Shown one piece after another: positions 17,336 through 28,538 of a stretch of DNA of 64,000 bases. Location: assembly GCF_934191625.1 (NCBI RefSeq), contig NZ_CAKPUG010000002.1, positions 310,001 through 374,000 on the forward strand, given 5' to 3'. The position numbers and the translations under genes were made by a program. Under the pieces are notes generated by a model. It searched no databases and was not told the origin of the DNA. It was given only the letters and a program-made list of their open reading frames with translations. Each line of letters opens with the position of its first letter. The stretch's first letter is position 1. Origin of the DNA: an uncultured Lactococcus sp. Lineage in GTDB: Bacteria; Bacillota; Bacilli; Lactobacillales; Streptococcaceae.

Positions 17336-18698
17336 TACGCTCACTTAACTTTTTATACCAGAGACCACTCTTCTTCACGGTACGTTTATAATCATTATCC
17401 AAATCAACTCGATAAAATCCATAACGGTTGCGATAGCCATTCAGCCAAGACCAACAATCAATAAAAGTCCAAGTGTGATAACCAAAGCAATTACTTCCAT
17501 CTTCAATCGCTTGATAAAGGTAATCGAGATGATCTTTCATAAACTCAATACGATAATCATCTTGAATCATACCTGAATCATCCATAAAGCGTTCTTCGTC
17601 AGCTACGCCCATTCCATTTTCACTTACAAACCATGGAAGATTATGGTAGTCCTTTTTCATCATCATCGCTACGTCATAGATGGCTTGCGGGTAGATCTCC
17701 CAGCCACGATAAGGATTTATTATCTTATCTGGCCAATCATAAGGTTGGTAAAAATCATCTAACGTTTTTGCTGGGATACTCGCGTCCTCAGGAGCTTGCA
17801 CACGACTTGGCTGGTAATAATTTAAACCAATAAAGTCAACCGTGTTTTCTGAAATATCTTTTTTATCTTCTGGTAAGACTTCAGGTAGGAGTTGATGTAC
17901 ACTGAGGAGTTCAACCAAATCGGGATTGTGTTCTCCAAGTACTGCAGGATCAAGAAAGCTTTTTATGTTAAGTAAATCAGCTGCTTTTTTAGCTTCTAAG
18001 TCTGCTGCTGACTGACTCCGTGCATAGCTCGGGGACACGTTGAGGATAATACCAATCGAGCCTTGTGGCATAAGTTTTCTAAAGGTTTGAACAGCTTTTA
18101 CATGTGCCATTAAGGTATGATAAGCCACTTGAACAGCTTTTTTGATATCTACAATTGCGGGATAATGAAAACCTTGTAAATAGCCACATTCCACATGAAC
18201 CATTGGTTCATTGAAAGTGGTCCAATCCTGGACTAAATCACCAAAGCATTCAAAAGCTGTTTGGGCATAAACACGAAAAGCCTCAACGGATTCTCGTGTT
18301 TCCCAGCCACCCTTTTCCATCAGCCACATGGGCATATCAAAATGAAAAAGGTTAATAATCGGTTTAACACCATTTTCCTTCATCTTTGTAAAATAATCTC
18401 TGTAGAAAGCCACTGCTTGAGGGTTGAGTGTTTTGCCGTCAGGAAGTAACCGCGTCCATTGGATAGAAGTACGAATCGAATTAAGCCCGATAGCTTTCAT
18501 CCGTTGGCAATCCTCTACGTAATCTTCGTAAAGATTAGAAGTTATTTCTGGGCCTTGTTTTTCATTAAATCTTTCAGGGTTTTCTTTAAACCAGTAATCC
18601 CATGTAGATGCAGATTTTCCCTCTTTTAGAGAATAACCTTCTGTTTGTGGACCAGATAAGGCTGAGCCCCATAAAAATCCTTCAGGAAATTTTTTCAT
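17319..18698 (-). CDS. Glycoside hydrolase family 1 (beta-glucosidase or 6-phospho-beta-glucosidase)
   Basis: 459 residues, one TIM-barrel domain. N-terminal FPEGFLWGSALSGPQTEG, acid/base glutamate in WTTFNEP near residue 165 and nucleophile in FVSENGMG near residue 358. Phospho-specific GH1 enzymes carry a C-terminal S-x6-K-x-Y phosphate site; here the same place reads SWLNGYRNRY, keeping Ser and Tyr but with Asn for Lys. It also lacks the E-W pair of ordinary beta-glucosidases, so phosphorylated versus free substrate is open. RBS AAGAAGG; 12 nt after the RpiR gene. Confidence 0.88.
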   Translation of the reverse strand: MKKFPEGFLWGSALSGPQTEGYSLKEGKSASTWDYWFKENPERFNEKQGPEITSNLYEDYVEDCQRMKAIGLNSIRTSIQWTRLLPDGKTLNPQAVAFYRDYFTKMKENGVKPIINLFHFDMPMWLMEKGGWETRESVEAFRVYAQTAFECFGDLVQDWTTFNEPMVHVECGYLQGFHYPAIVDIKKAVQVAYHTLMAHVKAVQTFRKLMPQGSIGIILNVSPSYARSQSAADLEAKKAADLLNIKSFLDPAVLGEHNPDLVELLSVHQLLPEVLPEDKKDISENTVDFIGLNYYQPSRVQAPEDASIPAKTLDDFYQPYDWPDKIINPYRGWEIYPQAIYDVAMMMKKDYHNLPWFVSENGMGVADEERFMDDSGMIQDDYRIEFMKDHLDYLYQAIEDGSNCFGYHTWTFIDCWSWLNGYRNRYGFYRVDLDNDYKRTVKKSGLWYKKLSERNGYEE

Positions 18699-18710
18699 GT
18701 TTAAACCTTC

Positions 18711-19508
18711 TTATTTTTTATTTTTATGTAAAATTTCTTCAGATTTGATCCATTTCTTTACAGAATCAGAAAAGAGATGAAGATAGCGTTCGTAAAGTAT
18801 ATCTAATTGAATCAAAATCGGAATTTGTGGTGAGATATTACCGATAGATTCTTCATGTGTCAATCCCGCTGAAATCAGTGTAATATCTGCTTGTTTGATC
18901 AAGTCAGAATTAGGATTAGAAGTAATCAGTGCTATCGGAATATTTTTTTCCTTTGTTATGGTCATCGCTTCAAGAAGGTTGGTGTCTATTCCTCTCAAGG
19001 ATGCCACGAGTATCATTTCACCTTCACGAGCAAATTCTGCCGACATCAAGATTGACTTTTCCTCTGAAATGACACGGACATACTTGCCAAAACGTGAAAA
19101 TTTGAATGAAAAATCAGCTCCTGTATAACTGTTAAAGCCTTTTCCAAAAAAATGAATGATGTTATGATTTTTTATTAAAGCACACAGTTTGTCCACTTCC
19201 ACTTCCGAATAAGCATTGTCACTACGTGTGGCTAAAGCGTGGTAAATAGCTGTCACTGCTGATGAAATCGATGGCTCTTCTTCTTTATCCAAGGAAAGAT
19301 TGTACAAAAACATTAATTCCTTATAATTATCCAACCCAATCTTTTTACAAAAGCGGGTAATTGATGCCTTAGATACCGCCAGTGTTTGCGCCAATTTGTC
19401 TATATTTAGAGGTGCCTTTTTACTGATAAAATAGTTGGCGATGATCTCCTCAACATAGGTTAATTCCAAACGGTGCGATTCAATTAATATGAAAATATCT
19501 TCTTTCAT
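18711..19508 (-). CDS. RpiR-family transcriptional regulator
   Basis: 265 residues: an N-terminal HTH_6 domain (about 1-75, LAQTLAVSKASITRFCKKIGLDNYKE) and a C-terminal SIS sugar-phosphate-binding domain (about 105-235, FFGKGFNSYTGADFSFKF). RpiR proteins sense phosphosugars; lying inside the operon between the GH38 and GH1 genes, it most likely controls this operon in response to the phosphorylated sugar delivered by the PTS. GAGGAA lies before the ATG. Confidence 0.9.
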   Translation of the reverse strand: MKEDIFILIESHRLELTYVEEIIANYFISKKAPLNIDKLAQTLAVSKASITRFCKKIGLDNYKELMFLYNLSLDKEEEPSISSAVTAIYHALATRSDNAYSEVEVDKLCALIKNHNIIHFFGKGFNSYTGADFSFKFSRFGKYVRVISEEKSILMSAEFAREGEMILVASLRGIDTNLLEAMTITKEKNIPIALITSNPNSDLIKQADITLISAGLTHEESIGNISPQIPILIQLDILYERYLHLFSDSVKKWIKSEEILHKNKK

Positions 19509-19517
19509 GATTTTTCC

Positions 19518-22136
19518 TCAATCTATGAAATGAACAGTTTTAATCTGTCCTGCTCTAAAATCTCCCAGATTAATTTTACTATTTTTTTGTCGTTCGGTCA
19601 GCGCGATTCCTTTCAAGTCTACAAATTCATAACAAAGCTCCTGCTCTGACAGAATAAAATTCTCACCTTGAACAGCTTGGGTACTTGGATTATAGACCCG
19701 TAAATCCCAACCGCCGTAAAGATTATTCTTACGGAGTGAACTAAAGACAAGGTCAGGCGCTTTTAAGCTGATATTCTGCGGACTGCCAATTTTTTCTTTC
19801 AAGGTATTTGACACAAAATATTTTAAAGTCGTTGTAAAAAGATTTAGACTCTGAATTTGGTAGAAAGGCAGAGATAAAGCATAATCAAGGTAACTTTGAG
19901 CAAGTCGTGCTGGCTTATAATCCTGTTCTAAACTTAGGGCAAATTTGAATGTTAATTTTTCCAGCAATTGGCTATCAGGTGTTGGGATGTACTTAAAAGC
20001 ATTCCCAGAAGCTACACCTGGTCTTCTGAGCAAATCAGGTCGCCCCAAAAATCCGACACTTCGAAAGAGAGTTAAAGCTAACTGATGGTGATTTTCTCCG
20101 ATTAATTGATATTCTTTGATTCCTTTAGCAAAAACCGTCCAACTGTTTTTATCATCGTGAGCATTGACCCATTTTAGCATGGGGTAAATAGCTGTTGGTT
20201 CTTCACGCCAGCCGAATTCTTGCCAGTCTTTCAAATGCGGATCTTCTGCTTCACGCTTCACTGTACCAAAAGGTGTATCTGTGTAAGAATACCGATTTGC
20301 AAAAGGAAGATTGATGACTGCACGCATACGATGGTCCAGCACTTGATTATCAATCGTTAAATGGCATTCGAGATGCTTGCTCCCTTTTTTTAAAGTAATC
20401 TTTAATTCGTAGTCTTGTTTTTGTTGGCAGATGCCTTCTGCACGTTCTTTTAAATCTTTGGGAAGGTTCCAAGTACCAGTCAAAAGCAATTCTTGATAAT
20501 ATTCCCCATAAAAAGATTTTTGCTCACTTCCCTCAAGTGTCAAATCATAGACGTGATCTGCATAAGCTGGCGAATAATCGTAAGTATCACCTTCATCACC
20601 GCCATCTTCAAAAGATAGGATATTATCATAACTTTGCTGACTTTTCTTATCAAATAAATGCAACTGCCCTTTTTTGTAACTCAACTTGTAGTAATCATTT
20701 TCAATATAATCTTGCTTGTCTTCGCTAGTGACCCTACTTGACTGTTGCCTTTCTTCAACGAAATAATTCACAAAACTAAGCGCAGGAACCGTAACTTCTA
20801 CAGCTAATTCATGAATATAATAGTATTTATCCGGATTTTGAGCAGTTTCTTCGCGTCTGATTTCACCAGAGTATTCTTTTTTTCTTGACAGAACATCAAA
20901 ACTAAGCGCTTCTCCTCCTGTATTTTTCAGTTGGATATCTTTAAACTCAGTAGAGACATTAATTTTAACCGTTTTAGTTACTTCCCAAGGCAAGGTATTA
21001 AAAATGCTGACTTGATGGTCACAAACTTTTTTCTGTGACTCACTGATTTTTCTGGTCAAGTAGTCGACAATGGAATAAGAAAGTTGATCTGCTTCAATAA
21101 AGCGCTCACGAATAATTCGATTGGTTTTATCACTATTACAGCCGCCCGCACTGTCGTGGGCTTGATTTTTTGCCAGTAGTTTCCAGATCCTGTCAATTAA
21201 GCCCTGCTTGCTAGCAATACCAAGTTTTTCAGCCATAAGAACGAGTGGTTCTACCTGATAAATCATCCGTCTTTCAAGCTTATCATTCAAATACTTATGA
21301 TCATAACGGGAGGAGTAAATCGAGCGATGGATTTTCGAGACTGAGCTGGAGATAAATTCCCCTTCAATTGTGGTCAATTCCTCTTTTTCGAGTTCAGAGA
21401 ACAGCTCCTCATAGTTGCTCTCTTTTAATTCATAGTCACTCAGTTTCTGGTTGTAAAAATCAATCCGCTCACGTAGGTTAAAATCTACATAACGCTGGTC
21501 TCCTCCTACAGGTAAGACGAGATGTTGCCCCACAGCACCGTCTTCAATCTGCGTCATAAGTTCTTGTGTTTGGTCACTATGAATAAGTCCAACGCCGACA
21601 AAATAACCATTCTTAATATTTGCGGCTAAAACTTTTGAACCATCTTCAGCTTGCCAATAAAATTCGCGGTCCCTTGTTTTTTCCTGCGGCAATCCACGCC
21701 AAAAGACTGTACGATCAATTCCTAAACCTTGATATATCTTAGGCATATCTTTGCTCTGACCGAAAGAGTCTGGCAGGTAACCGATATTCATATAACCACC
21801 CAAATCTTCTGCTAATTCCATTCCCAGAGTCAAATTTCTCACGATGGACTCGCCACTTATGATGAGTTCATCTGTTTGAGTATACCATGGGCCAATCCGG
21901 AGTTTTCCAGCTTGAACCAGCTTTTTGAGTCGCGTTTTTTGTTCAGGGAAACTTTGGAGGTAATCATCCAGAATGCTCATTTGCCCGTCGAGGAGATAAT
22001 AAGAAATTTCATTATTTTCCAAGGCGCTCATTACCTCATCCAAATGATATGCCAACTGGACAAAAGATTCATTGTTAGTAAAATACCATTCTAAATCCCA
22101 ATGTGTATGATGAATGACGTGTACTTTTTTCTTCAT
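19518..22136 (-). CDS. Alpha-mannosidase, glycoside hydrolase family 38
   Basis: 872 residues. GH38 signature HHTHWDLEWYF at the very start, the nucleophile loop YLPDSFGQSKDMPKIY near residue 115-130, and HDSAGGCNSD near residue 332, followed by the long beta-rich C-terminal half. No signal peptide, so it acts in the cytoplasm on an imported substrate. With a fructose-type PTS this recalls E. coli mngA-mngB (mannosyl-D-glycerate), but other mannosides are possible. I chose ATG 22136: AAGGAAG lies 5 nt before it, whereas starts at 22154 and 22175 have none. Confidence 0.9.
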   Translation of the reverse strand: MKKKVHVIHHTHWDLEWYFTNNESFVQLAYHLDEVMSALENNEISYYLLDGQMSILDDYLQSFPEQKTRLKKLVQAGKLRIGPWYTQTDELIISGESIVRNLTLGMELAEDLGGYMNIGYLPDSFGQSKDMPKIYQGLGIDRTVFWRGLPQEKTRDREFYWQAEDGSKVLAANIKNGYFVGVGLIHSDQTQELMTQIEDGAVGQHLVLPVGGDQRYVDFNLRERIDFYNQKLSDYELKESNYEELFSELEKEELTTIEGEFISSSVSKIHRSIYSSRYDHKYLNDKLERRMIYQVEPLVLMAEKLGIASKQGLIDRIWKLLAKNQAHDSAGGCNSDKTNRIIRERFIEADQLSYSIVDYLTRKISESQKKVCDHQVSIFNTLPWEVTKTVKINVSTEFKDIQLKNTGGEALSFDVLSRKKEYSGEIRREETAQNPDKYYYIHELAVEVTVPALSFVNYFVEERQQSSRVTSEDKQDYIENDYYKLSYKKGQLHLFDKKSQQSYDNILSFEDGGDEGDTYDYSPAYADHVYDLTLEGSEQKSFYGEYYQELLLTGTWNLPKDLKERAEGICQQKQDYELKITLKKGSKHLECHLTIDNQVLDHRMRAVINLPFANRYSYTDTPFGTVKREAEDPHLKDWQEFGWREEPTAIYPMLKWVNAHDDKNSWTVFAKGIKEYQLIGENHHQLALTLFRSVGFLGRPDLLRRPGVASGNAFKYIPTPDSQLLEKLTFKFALSLEQDYKPARLAQSYLDYALSLPFYQIQSLNLFTTTLKYFVSNTLKEKIGSPQNISLKAPDLVFSSLRKNNLYGGWDLRVYNPSTQAVQGENFILSEQELCYEFVDLKGIALTERQKNSKINLGDFRAGQIKTVHFID

Positions 22137-22161
22137 TTTTGCTTCCTTATTCATTTTTTCA

Positions 22162-22190
22162 AAAGGCCAAATCAAGATGATTTGACCTTT
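22162..22190 (-). promoter_or_regulatory. Intercistronic 13-bp RNA hairpin between EIIA and GH38 genes
   Basis: Arms 22162-22174 and 22178-22190 pair fully (one G-U) with a 3-nt loop. Only four U residues follow, so it may be a weak terminator, a stability element or a processing site that sets PTS expression above that of the downstream enzymes. Confidence 0.6.
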
Positions 22191-22193
22191 GAG

Positions 22194-22646
22194 TTAAAAA
22201 TCAATTTTATCTATGACGGCAGTCAAATTATTCGGGTCTTTCTCTGATAAAATATCTTCACGAAATTGATCATCGATTAATTTTCGAGCGATTAAGCTCA
22301 GCAACTTCAAGTGCTCAGTCGCACCTTCCTCAGGAATCGTAAGTGCCAGAGCAACTTTCACAGGTTTGCCATCCAAAGCATTCCAAGGAATTTCATTGGC
22401 AAATCTAACGAAAAACATACCCGGCTTTAGGTTCGTTTTATTTTTACAATGAGGAATGGCGATATGGTCTTTAAAGCCTGTTGTTGCTTCTGCTTCTCGC
22501 TGTTTTAGGCCTTCAAAATATTCGGCTTCATTGTCCACAAAGCCCAGAGAATGTGCAAACTGTGCAATAACTGCAAAGGCTTCTTCCTGTGTACGTGCGC
22601 TTGCATCGAAGAGGATATGTTCTTGATTGAAAACTTCTTTGTTCAT
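22194..22646 (-). CDS. PTS fructose/mannitol-type IIA component
   Basis: 150 residues, a single EIIA-2 domain. The phosphorylated histidine lies in HIAIPHCKN (His66). It accepts phosphate from HPr and passes it to the IIB domain encoded just upstream; the two genes are 14 nt apart. Together they form the operon's sugar permease. In E. coli MngA the same domains are fused in one chain; here A is separate from BC. Confidence 0.92.
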   Translation of the reverse strand: MNKEVFNQEHILFDASARTQEEAFAVIAQFAHSLGFVDNEAEYFEGLKQREAEATTGFKDHIAIPHCKNKTNLKPGMFFVRFANEIPWNALDGKPVKVALALTIPEEGATEHLKLLSLIARKLIDDQFREDILSEKDPNNLTAVIDKIDF

Positions 22647-22660
22647 CTTTATTCACTTTC

Positions 22661-24154
22661 TTATTTTACTTTAACTTTCACGGGTTTTTTGAATTCAATT
22701 CCTCGTGTAAACCCAATTAGTAACGCGGTGGTCAAAATACCTGCACATACGCACAAAATCCATGTTAGAAAAGGAATCGGTTGCTCAATATAACCAATAA
22801 AGGTCCCCAAAGGCGAACCAATACCGCCATAAAATTTCGAACCAGTCGCTGAGATAAGTCCGCCTGCAACAGCTGAACCTACGACGTTTGAGAAAATCAT
22901 TCGTACAGGATGTGCGGCCACAAATGGAATAGCTCCTTCAGTGACACCGACAATTCCCATACCGAAGGCTGCACTGGCAGCAATTTTTTCATCTTTTGAA
23001 AATTTGTTTTTAAATAAAATTGTTGCTAACCACACTCCTAAAGGTGCTACTGAAATCGCAGCTTGTGTTGCCGTACCAGGTACAAAGTTCGCGCCTTCAA
23101 TGCCATATTTTGTCATTGTATCGGTAAATATTGCTGTGCCAAATACTAAAGCTGTTTTATTGATTGGACCTCCCAAATCAAACCCAATCATCGCGCCACA
23201 GATAGCTCCGATAATGATTGGTGCACCTGCGAAATTATTATTTAAGTTGGTTAACCCATCATACATAGCATCCATCCCCACTGAGATTGGATTTCCGATG
23301 ATATAAAGCACGATCAAACTGATAACTGCTGTTGCAATAAAAGGAATAATCATAATTGGCACGATTGGCATAACAATTTTAGGCCATTTTATTTTTTTCA
23401 ATCCTTTGACCATATAGCCAACAATGAAAGCCACAATAATAGCACCAATAAAACCTCCACCTGCTTCAGTTCCTAAAAATTCTGGATCATTAACAAGATA
23501 AGCACCAATCATGGCAGGAGCTATGGCGGGTTTGTCTGCAATGGAATTTGCCACAAAACCAGCAAATAGTGGAATCATCAGTTTAAAACCCATCTGCCCA
23601 ACATAAAAGAGTTTTTCCATGAGGAAGCCCATTTGTGTTGTATTGTCAAACCCCCACTTGACAATACGTCCTAGGTCGTCCCTTTGAAAAGCATAGAGAT
23701 TGGCAATGGTAAGGAGAAGACCTGCAGCGATGACCATTGGCACCATATAAGAAATACCACTCATCACATGGGTCAGAAAAGTAACCTTATCTTTATCATT
23801 ACCAATCTGGATATTTCCTACCTTACTTCCTTTCTTGCCAAAAACTTCAGCCTCAGCGAATGCTTTTTTTATCAAGGCTTCAGAATCTTCAATAGCAGGA
23901 ATAGATTTTGTAACATAAAGAGGCTTGCCTGTGAAACGAAACGGATCAATCTTAATATCTGAGGCAACAAGTACAAGATCTGCATTTTCGATCTCTTCTG
24001 GAGTTAAGACATTCTCTGCTCCAATAGCTCCATTTGTCTCTACTTTGACCTCATAGCCCATTTTTTTAGCCGCTTTTTCGATAGACTCAGCGGCCATATA
24101 GGTGTGCGCTATTCCAGCAGCACAGGCCGTAACGGCTACTATTTTTTTCGACAT
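22661..24154 (-). CDS. PTS fructose-family IIBC component (probable mannoside permease)
   Basis: 497 residues. IIB domain at 1-100 with the phosphorylated Cys11 in VTACAAGIAHT; IIC domain from about 125 with eight to nine membrane segments and the GAICGAMIGFDLGGPINK motif of the fructose subfamily. First gene of the operon, behind a promoter and a CcpA-type cre site. Adjacent GH38 suggests an alpha-mannosyl substrate (inference). GGAGG lies 7 nt before the ATG. Confidence 0.92.
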   Translation of the reverse strand: MSKKIVAVTACAAGIAHTYMAAESIEKAAKKMGYEVKVETNGAIGAENVLTPEEIENADLVLVASDIKIDPFRFTGKPLYVTKSIPAIEDSEALIKKAFAEAEVFGKKGSKVGNIQIGNDKDKVTFLTHVMSGISYMVPMVIAAGLLLTIANLYAFQRDDLGRIVKWGFDNTTQMGFLMEKLFYVGQMGFKLMIPLFAGFVANSIADKPAIAPAMIGAYLVNDPEFLGTEAGGGFIGAIIVAFIVGYMVKGLKKIKWPKIVMPIVPIMIIPFIATAVISLIVLYIIGNPISVGMDAMYDGLTNLNNNFAGAPIIIGAICGAMIGFDLGGPINKTALVFGTAIFTDTMTKYGIEGANFVPGTATQAAISVAPLGVWLATILFKNKFSKDEKIAASAAFGMGIVGVTEGAIPFVAAHPVRMIFSNVVGSAVAGGLISATGSKFYGGIGSPLGTFIGYIEQPIPFLTWILCVCAGILTTALLIGFTRGIEFKKPVKVKVK

Positions 24155-24197
24155 TTTGTTTCCTCCAAAATTTTTCTTTTAGTTTTGTTATATTTGT

Positions 24198-24226
24198 AAT
24201 ATAGCACCTCTTATTTTCAAAAGCAA
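24198..24226 (-). promoter_or_regulatory. Promoter of the mannosidase-PTS operon
   Basis: TTGCTT (24221-24226), 17-nt spacer, TATATT (24198-24203) with a TGC extension. Confidence 0.75.
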
Positions 24227-24232
24227 GAGAAA

Positions 24233-24246
24233 ATAAAGCGTTTTCT
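24233..24246 (-). promoter_or_regulatory. Putative cre site (CcpA) of the PTS operon
   Basis: AGAAAACGCTTTAT on the minus strand matches 11 of 14 positions of the catabolite-responsive element. It lies just upstream of the -35 box. Confidence 0.55.
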
Positions 24247-24303
24247 TTATTTAGTTTTTATTCCCATAAGCTGGGGGATTACTGGTATTTTTTTCATAAA
24301 AAA

Positions 24304-24327
24304 AGAGTTAGAACTTTGTCTAACTCT
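24304..24327 (-). terminator. Terminator of the glp operon
   Basis: A 9-bp stem (24304-24312/24319-24327) followed on the minus strand by seven T residues, 22 nt after glpF. Confidence 0.85.
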
Positions 24328-24348
24328 GCTTTTGACTATTATTTCAAT

Positions 24349-25086
24349 TTATTTACTTGCAAATTGAATAACCATGTTAAAGAGAAGGGCGCCTAAGCTA
24401 CCGCCAATGATTGGGCCTACAACAGGAATCCATGCGTAAGACCAGTCAGAATCTCCTTTGCCCTTGATAGGTAAGATCGCGTGCATGATACGAGGACCTA
24501 AGTCACGTGCAGGATTCAAAGAGTAACCTGTTGTCGCACCAAGTGATAAACCAATGGCTGTGATGATAGCACCCACTAAAAGAGGTGAAACACCAGAAGT
24601 TTGCGTAATTGCGTATTGACCAAAGGCCAGTATACCTGTCGTTAAGACTGCTGTTCCAACAATTTCGCTGATTAAATTAGACCCCGTCTGACGAATGGCT
24701 GGCCCTGTAGAAAATGTACCTAAAATATCTGCTGGATTTTTAGTTTCAGCATAGTGAGGGTAAAACATCAGGTAGAGGATGATACTCGCGACCATTGCCC
24801 CAAGCATTTGCGCGATAATATAAGGGAAAACCAAACTCCAGCTAAAGCTACCAATCATTGCCATTGCAATCGTTACTGCTGGGTTCAAGTGGGCAGGCGA
24901 CATAAATCCAGAAATGTAAACCCCCATCATTACTGCAAAGCCCCAACCGAGTGTGATGGCAACCCATCCTGCTCCTGTTGCTTTCGTCTTATTCAGGACA
25001 ACGCCTGAAACCACACCGTTACCAAGAAGGATTAAGATAAATGTTCCTAAAAATTCACCGAGTAATTGTACCATTTCTGAGTGCAT
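24349..25086 (-). CDS. glpF: Glycerol uptake facilitator (MIP family)
   Basis: 245 residues, six membrane segments. The two pore half-helices are present: HLNPAVT near residue 66 and, in the second repeat, SLNPARDLGPR near residue 190. The Asp after NPAR in the second motif marks a glycerol-conducting aquaglyceroporin rather than a water channel. It is the last gene of glpK-glpO-glpF, 51 nt after glpO. Confidence 0.94.
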   Translation of the reverse strand: MHSEMVQLLGEFLGTFILILLGNGVVSGVVLNKTKATGAGWVAITLGWGFAVMMGVYISGFMSPAHLNPAVTIAMAMIGSFSWSLVFPYIIAQMLGAMVASIILYLMFYPHYAETKNPADILGTFSTGPAIRQTGSNLISEIVGTAVLTTGILAFGQYAITQTSGVSPLLVGAIITAIGLSLGATTGYSLNPARDLGPRIMHAILPIKGKGDSDWSYAWIPVVGPIIGGSLGALLFNMVIQFASK

Positions 25087-25137
25087 ATTGACTCCTTTTT
25101 TCTATATTTTATTTGTTTCAATCATCGTTGGACTCTT

Positions 25138-26967
25138 CTACTTCTTCAAGTCCGACAAGTCAGATTCACGAAGTGCTTCTTCCAAAGCTTTTTCTTGCTC
25201 TGCTTTTTCTTCTGTAGACCAACCGAGGTAGTCCGCCATGGCATTGACAACATGTACCTTGATGGCATCTACACCTTCACGCATAAATAAAATGTGGTTA
25301 GTACGGCGGAGCAAGTAGTCCACCGGTGTCAAGACCATTTCATCTTCCAACGCATAGCGCAGGCGTGCTGATTCGGCTAAAGACAAGCCTTCGTAGGCTT
25401 CCATTTCGGAAGCATAGGCAAACACTTGGAGGGCGTTCATGCCATAAAAGTCCGCAATGTATTTTGCTTCTTCTTCTGTAAGTCCTGCAGCAACACCAAC
25501 TTTCATGTTTTCAGCAACAACTTCTTCAACCTTAGTTGGGTCAAATTCACCACCAGAGATTTGGTATTTTTTAGAGTCAATAGGTTCATATTTCAAACCA
25601 AAGTCCTCCTCAAGCAGTTGGCAGATAAGCTCCATCGCACCCGCTGCCATTTTACGGTAGTCCGTGATTTTACCGCCTGCTAGAGTGATCAAGCCATCGC
25701 TCTCGCGTTCGAGCGAACTTCCACGAGATACAGAAGATGGTGCATCCCCTTTTTCTGAAAGACTTGCTTCCATATTGTTTAACAAATGCTCCACTTCAGC
25801 TTTTGTTGCTGTTTTATTTTTATAGCGGAGCACTGCCTCAACGACAGCGTTAAAGCTAGTTTCAGAAACCGCGCCATTGTCTCCCCCGTTATAGTCTGAG
25901 CCAGAATTACCGCCTAATAATGGACGAAGTCCTGCCCACGAAGCTTCAATGTCATCAATTGTGATATTTGCTTCAGGGTAACGGAAATTAATGACATCCA
26001 GGAGATAGTCCACATCTTCTTGGGTCACTTTTGGATCAGTGAAGTCACCATGATAATCCGTATCTGTCGTACCAAAATAAGTTTTATTTTCACGGGGAAT
26101 AGCAAAGACCATACGTTTGTCATGTTTACCTGTATCAAAATAAGTTGGTTGTGGTACAGGAAGTTTGGCCGCATCCACTACCAGATGGACACCTTTTGTA
26201 GGACGCATTTTTGGTACGATAGGACGTGTGAAGTTCAGATAACGAATCTTATCTACCCAAGGACCACTTGTGTTAATCACAAGTTTAGCTTTGACTTCAA
26301 TGACTTGGTCTGTCAGCAAATCACGCGCACGAACACCAGAAATTTGTCCGTCGGTATAAGTAAAATCAATCACTTTCATCTTGCTGATGGCTTGCGCACC
26401 GTCTTCCACAGCTTTTTTGATGTTATCAATCACCAAACGTGCATCATTGTTACGGTAGTCTAGATAGACTCCCGCCCCTTGCAAGCCTTTTTTCTTGATG
26501 AGGGGCTCGCGGCGCAGTACTTCTTCTGGTGAGATAGTGTAGTTGGCATATGGCGAATCTTCATCTACCCCTGCCAAACGATCATACAAATCCATCGCAA
26601 TCTTCACAGAAAACATATCAAAAGTTGTCTTTCCTTCATCATTATAGATAGGAAGTAACATTGGATCTGGCTTAGGAATGTGTGGCGCAATACCTTGAAC
26701 GACGGCGCGTTCTGAAACTGTATCAGATACTACTTCAACATCGAAGTTTTTAAGATAACGAATCCCCCCATGCACTAGTTTTGTTGAACGGGATGATGTG
26801 CCTTCTGAAAAGTCCTGCATTTCAAGTACGGCAACTTTCATGCCAGCAGCCGCTGCTTGTAATGTCAATCCCGCACCAGTGATTCCTCCTCCGATAACGA
26901 GTAGGTCCATTTCTTCATTTTGAACTTTGGTGATTGCTTCTTGTCTTGTTTTTTTAGAAAAAGCCAT
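25138..26967 (-). CDS. glpO: Alpha-glycerophosphate oxidase
   Basis: 609 residues. FAD motif LVIGGGITGAG at about 24-34, then GTSSRSTKLVHGGIRYLKN, both typical of GlpO/GlpD. The length and flavin contacts fit the lactic-acid-bacterial soluble oxidase, which converts glycerol-3-phosphate and O2 to dihydroxyacetone phosphate and H2O2. A dehydrogenase (GlpD) label is the alternative. Middle gene of the glp operon; 36 nt after glpK, with an AGGAG site. Confidence 0.92.
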   Translation of the reverse strand: MAFSKKTRQEAITKVQNEEMDLLVIGGGITGAGLTLQAAAAGMKVAVLEMQDFSEGTSSRSTKLVHGGIRYLKNFDVEVVSDTVSERAVVQGIAPHIPKPDPMLLPIYNDEGKTTFDMFSVKIAMDLYDRLAGVDEDSPYANYTISPEEVLRREPLIKKKGLQGAGVYLDYRNNDARLVIDNIKKAVEDGAQAISKMKVIDFTYTDGQISGVRARDLLTDQVIEVKAKLVINTSGPWVDKIRYLNFTRPIVPKMRPTKGVHLVVDAAKLPVPQPTYFDTGKHDKRMVFAIPRENKTYFGTTDTDYHGDFTDPKVTQEDVDYLLDVINFRYPEANITIDDIEASWAGLRPLLGGNSGSDYNGGDNGAVSETSFNAVVEAVLRYKNKTATKAEVEHLLNNMEASLSEKGDAPSSVSRGSSLERESDGLITLAGGKITDYRKMAAGAMELICQLLEEDFGLKYEPIDSKKYQISGGEFDPTKVEEVVAENMKVGVAAGLTEEEAKYIADFYGMNALQVFAYASEMEAYEGLSLAESARLRYALEDEMVLTPVDYLLRRTNHILFMREGVDAIKVHVVNAMADYLGWSTEEKAEQEKALEEALRESDLSDLKK

Positions 26968-27003
26968 TTCTATTCTCCTTTTAGGTTACTGTCTAATTGC
27001 TTA

Positions 27004-28529
<1,526 letters not shown>

Positions 28530-28538
28530 ATATTTCAT

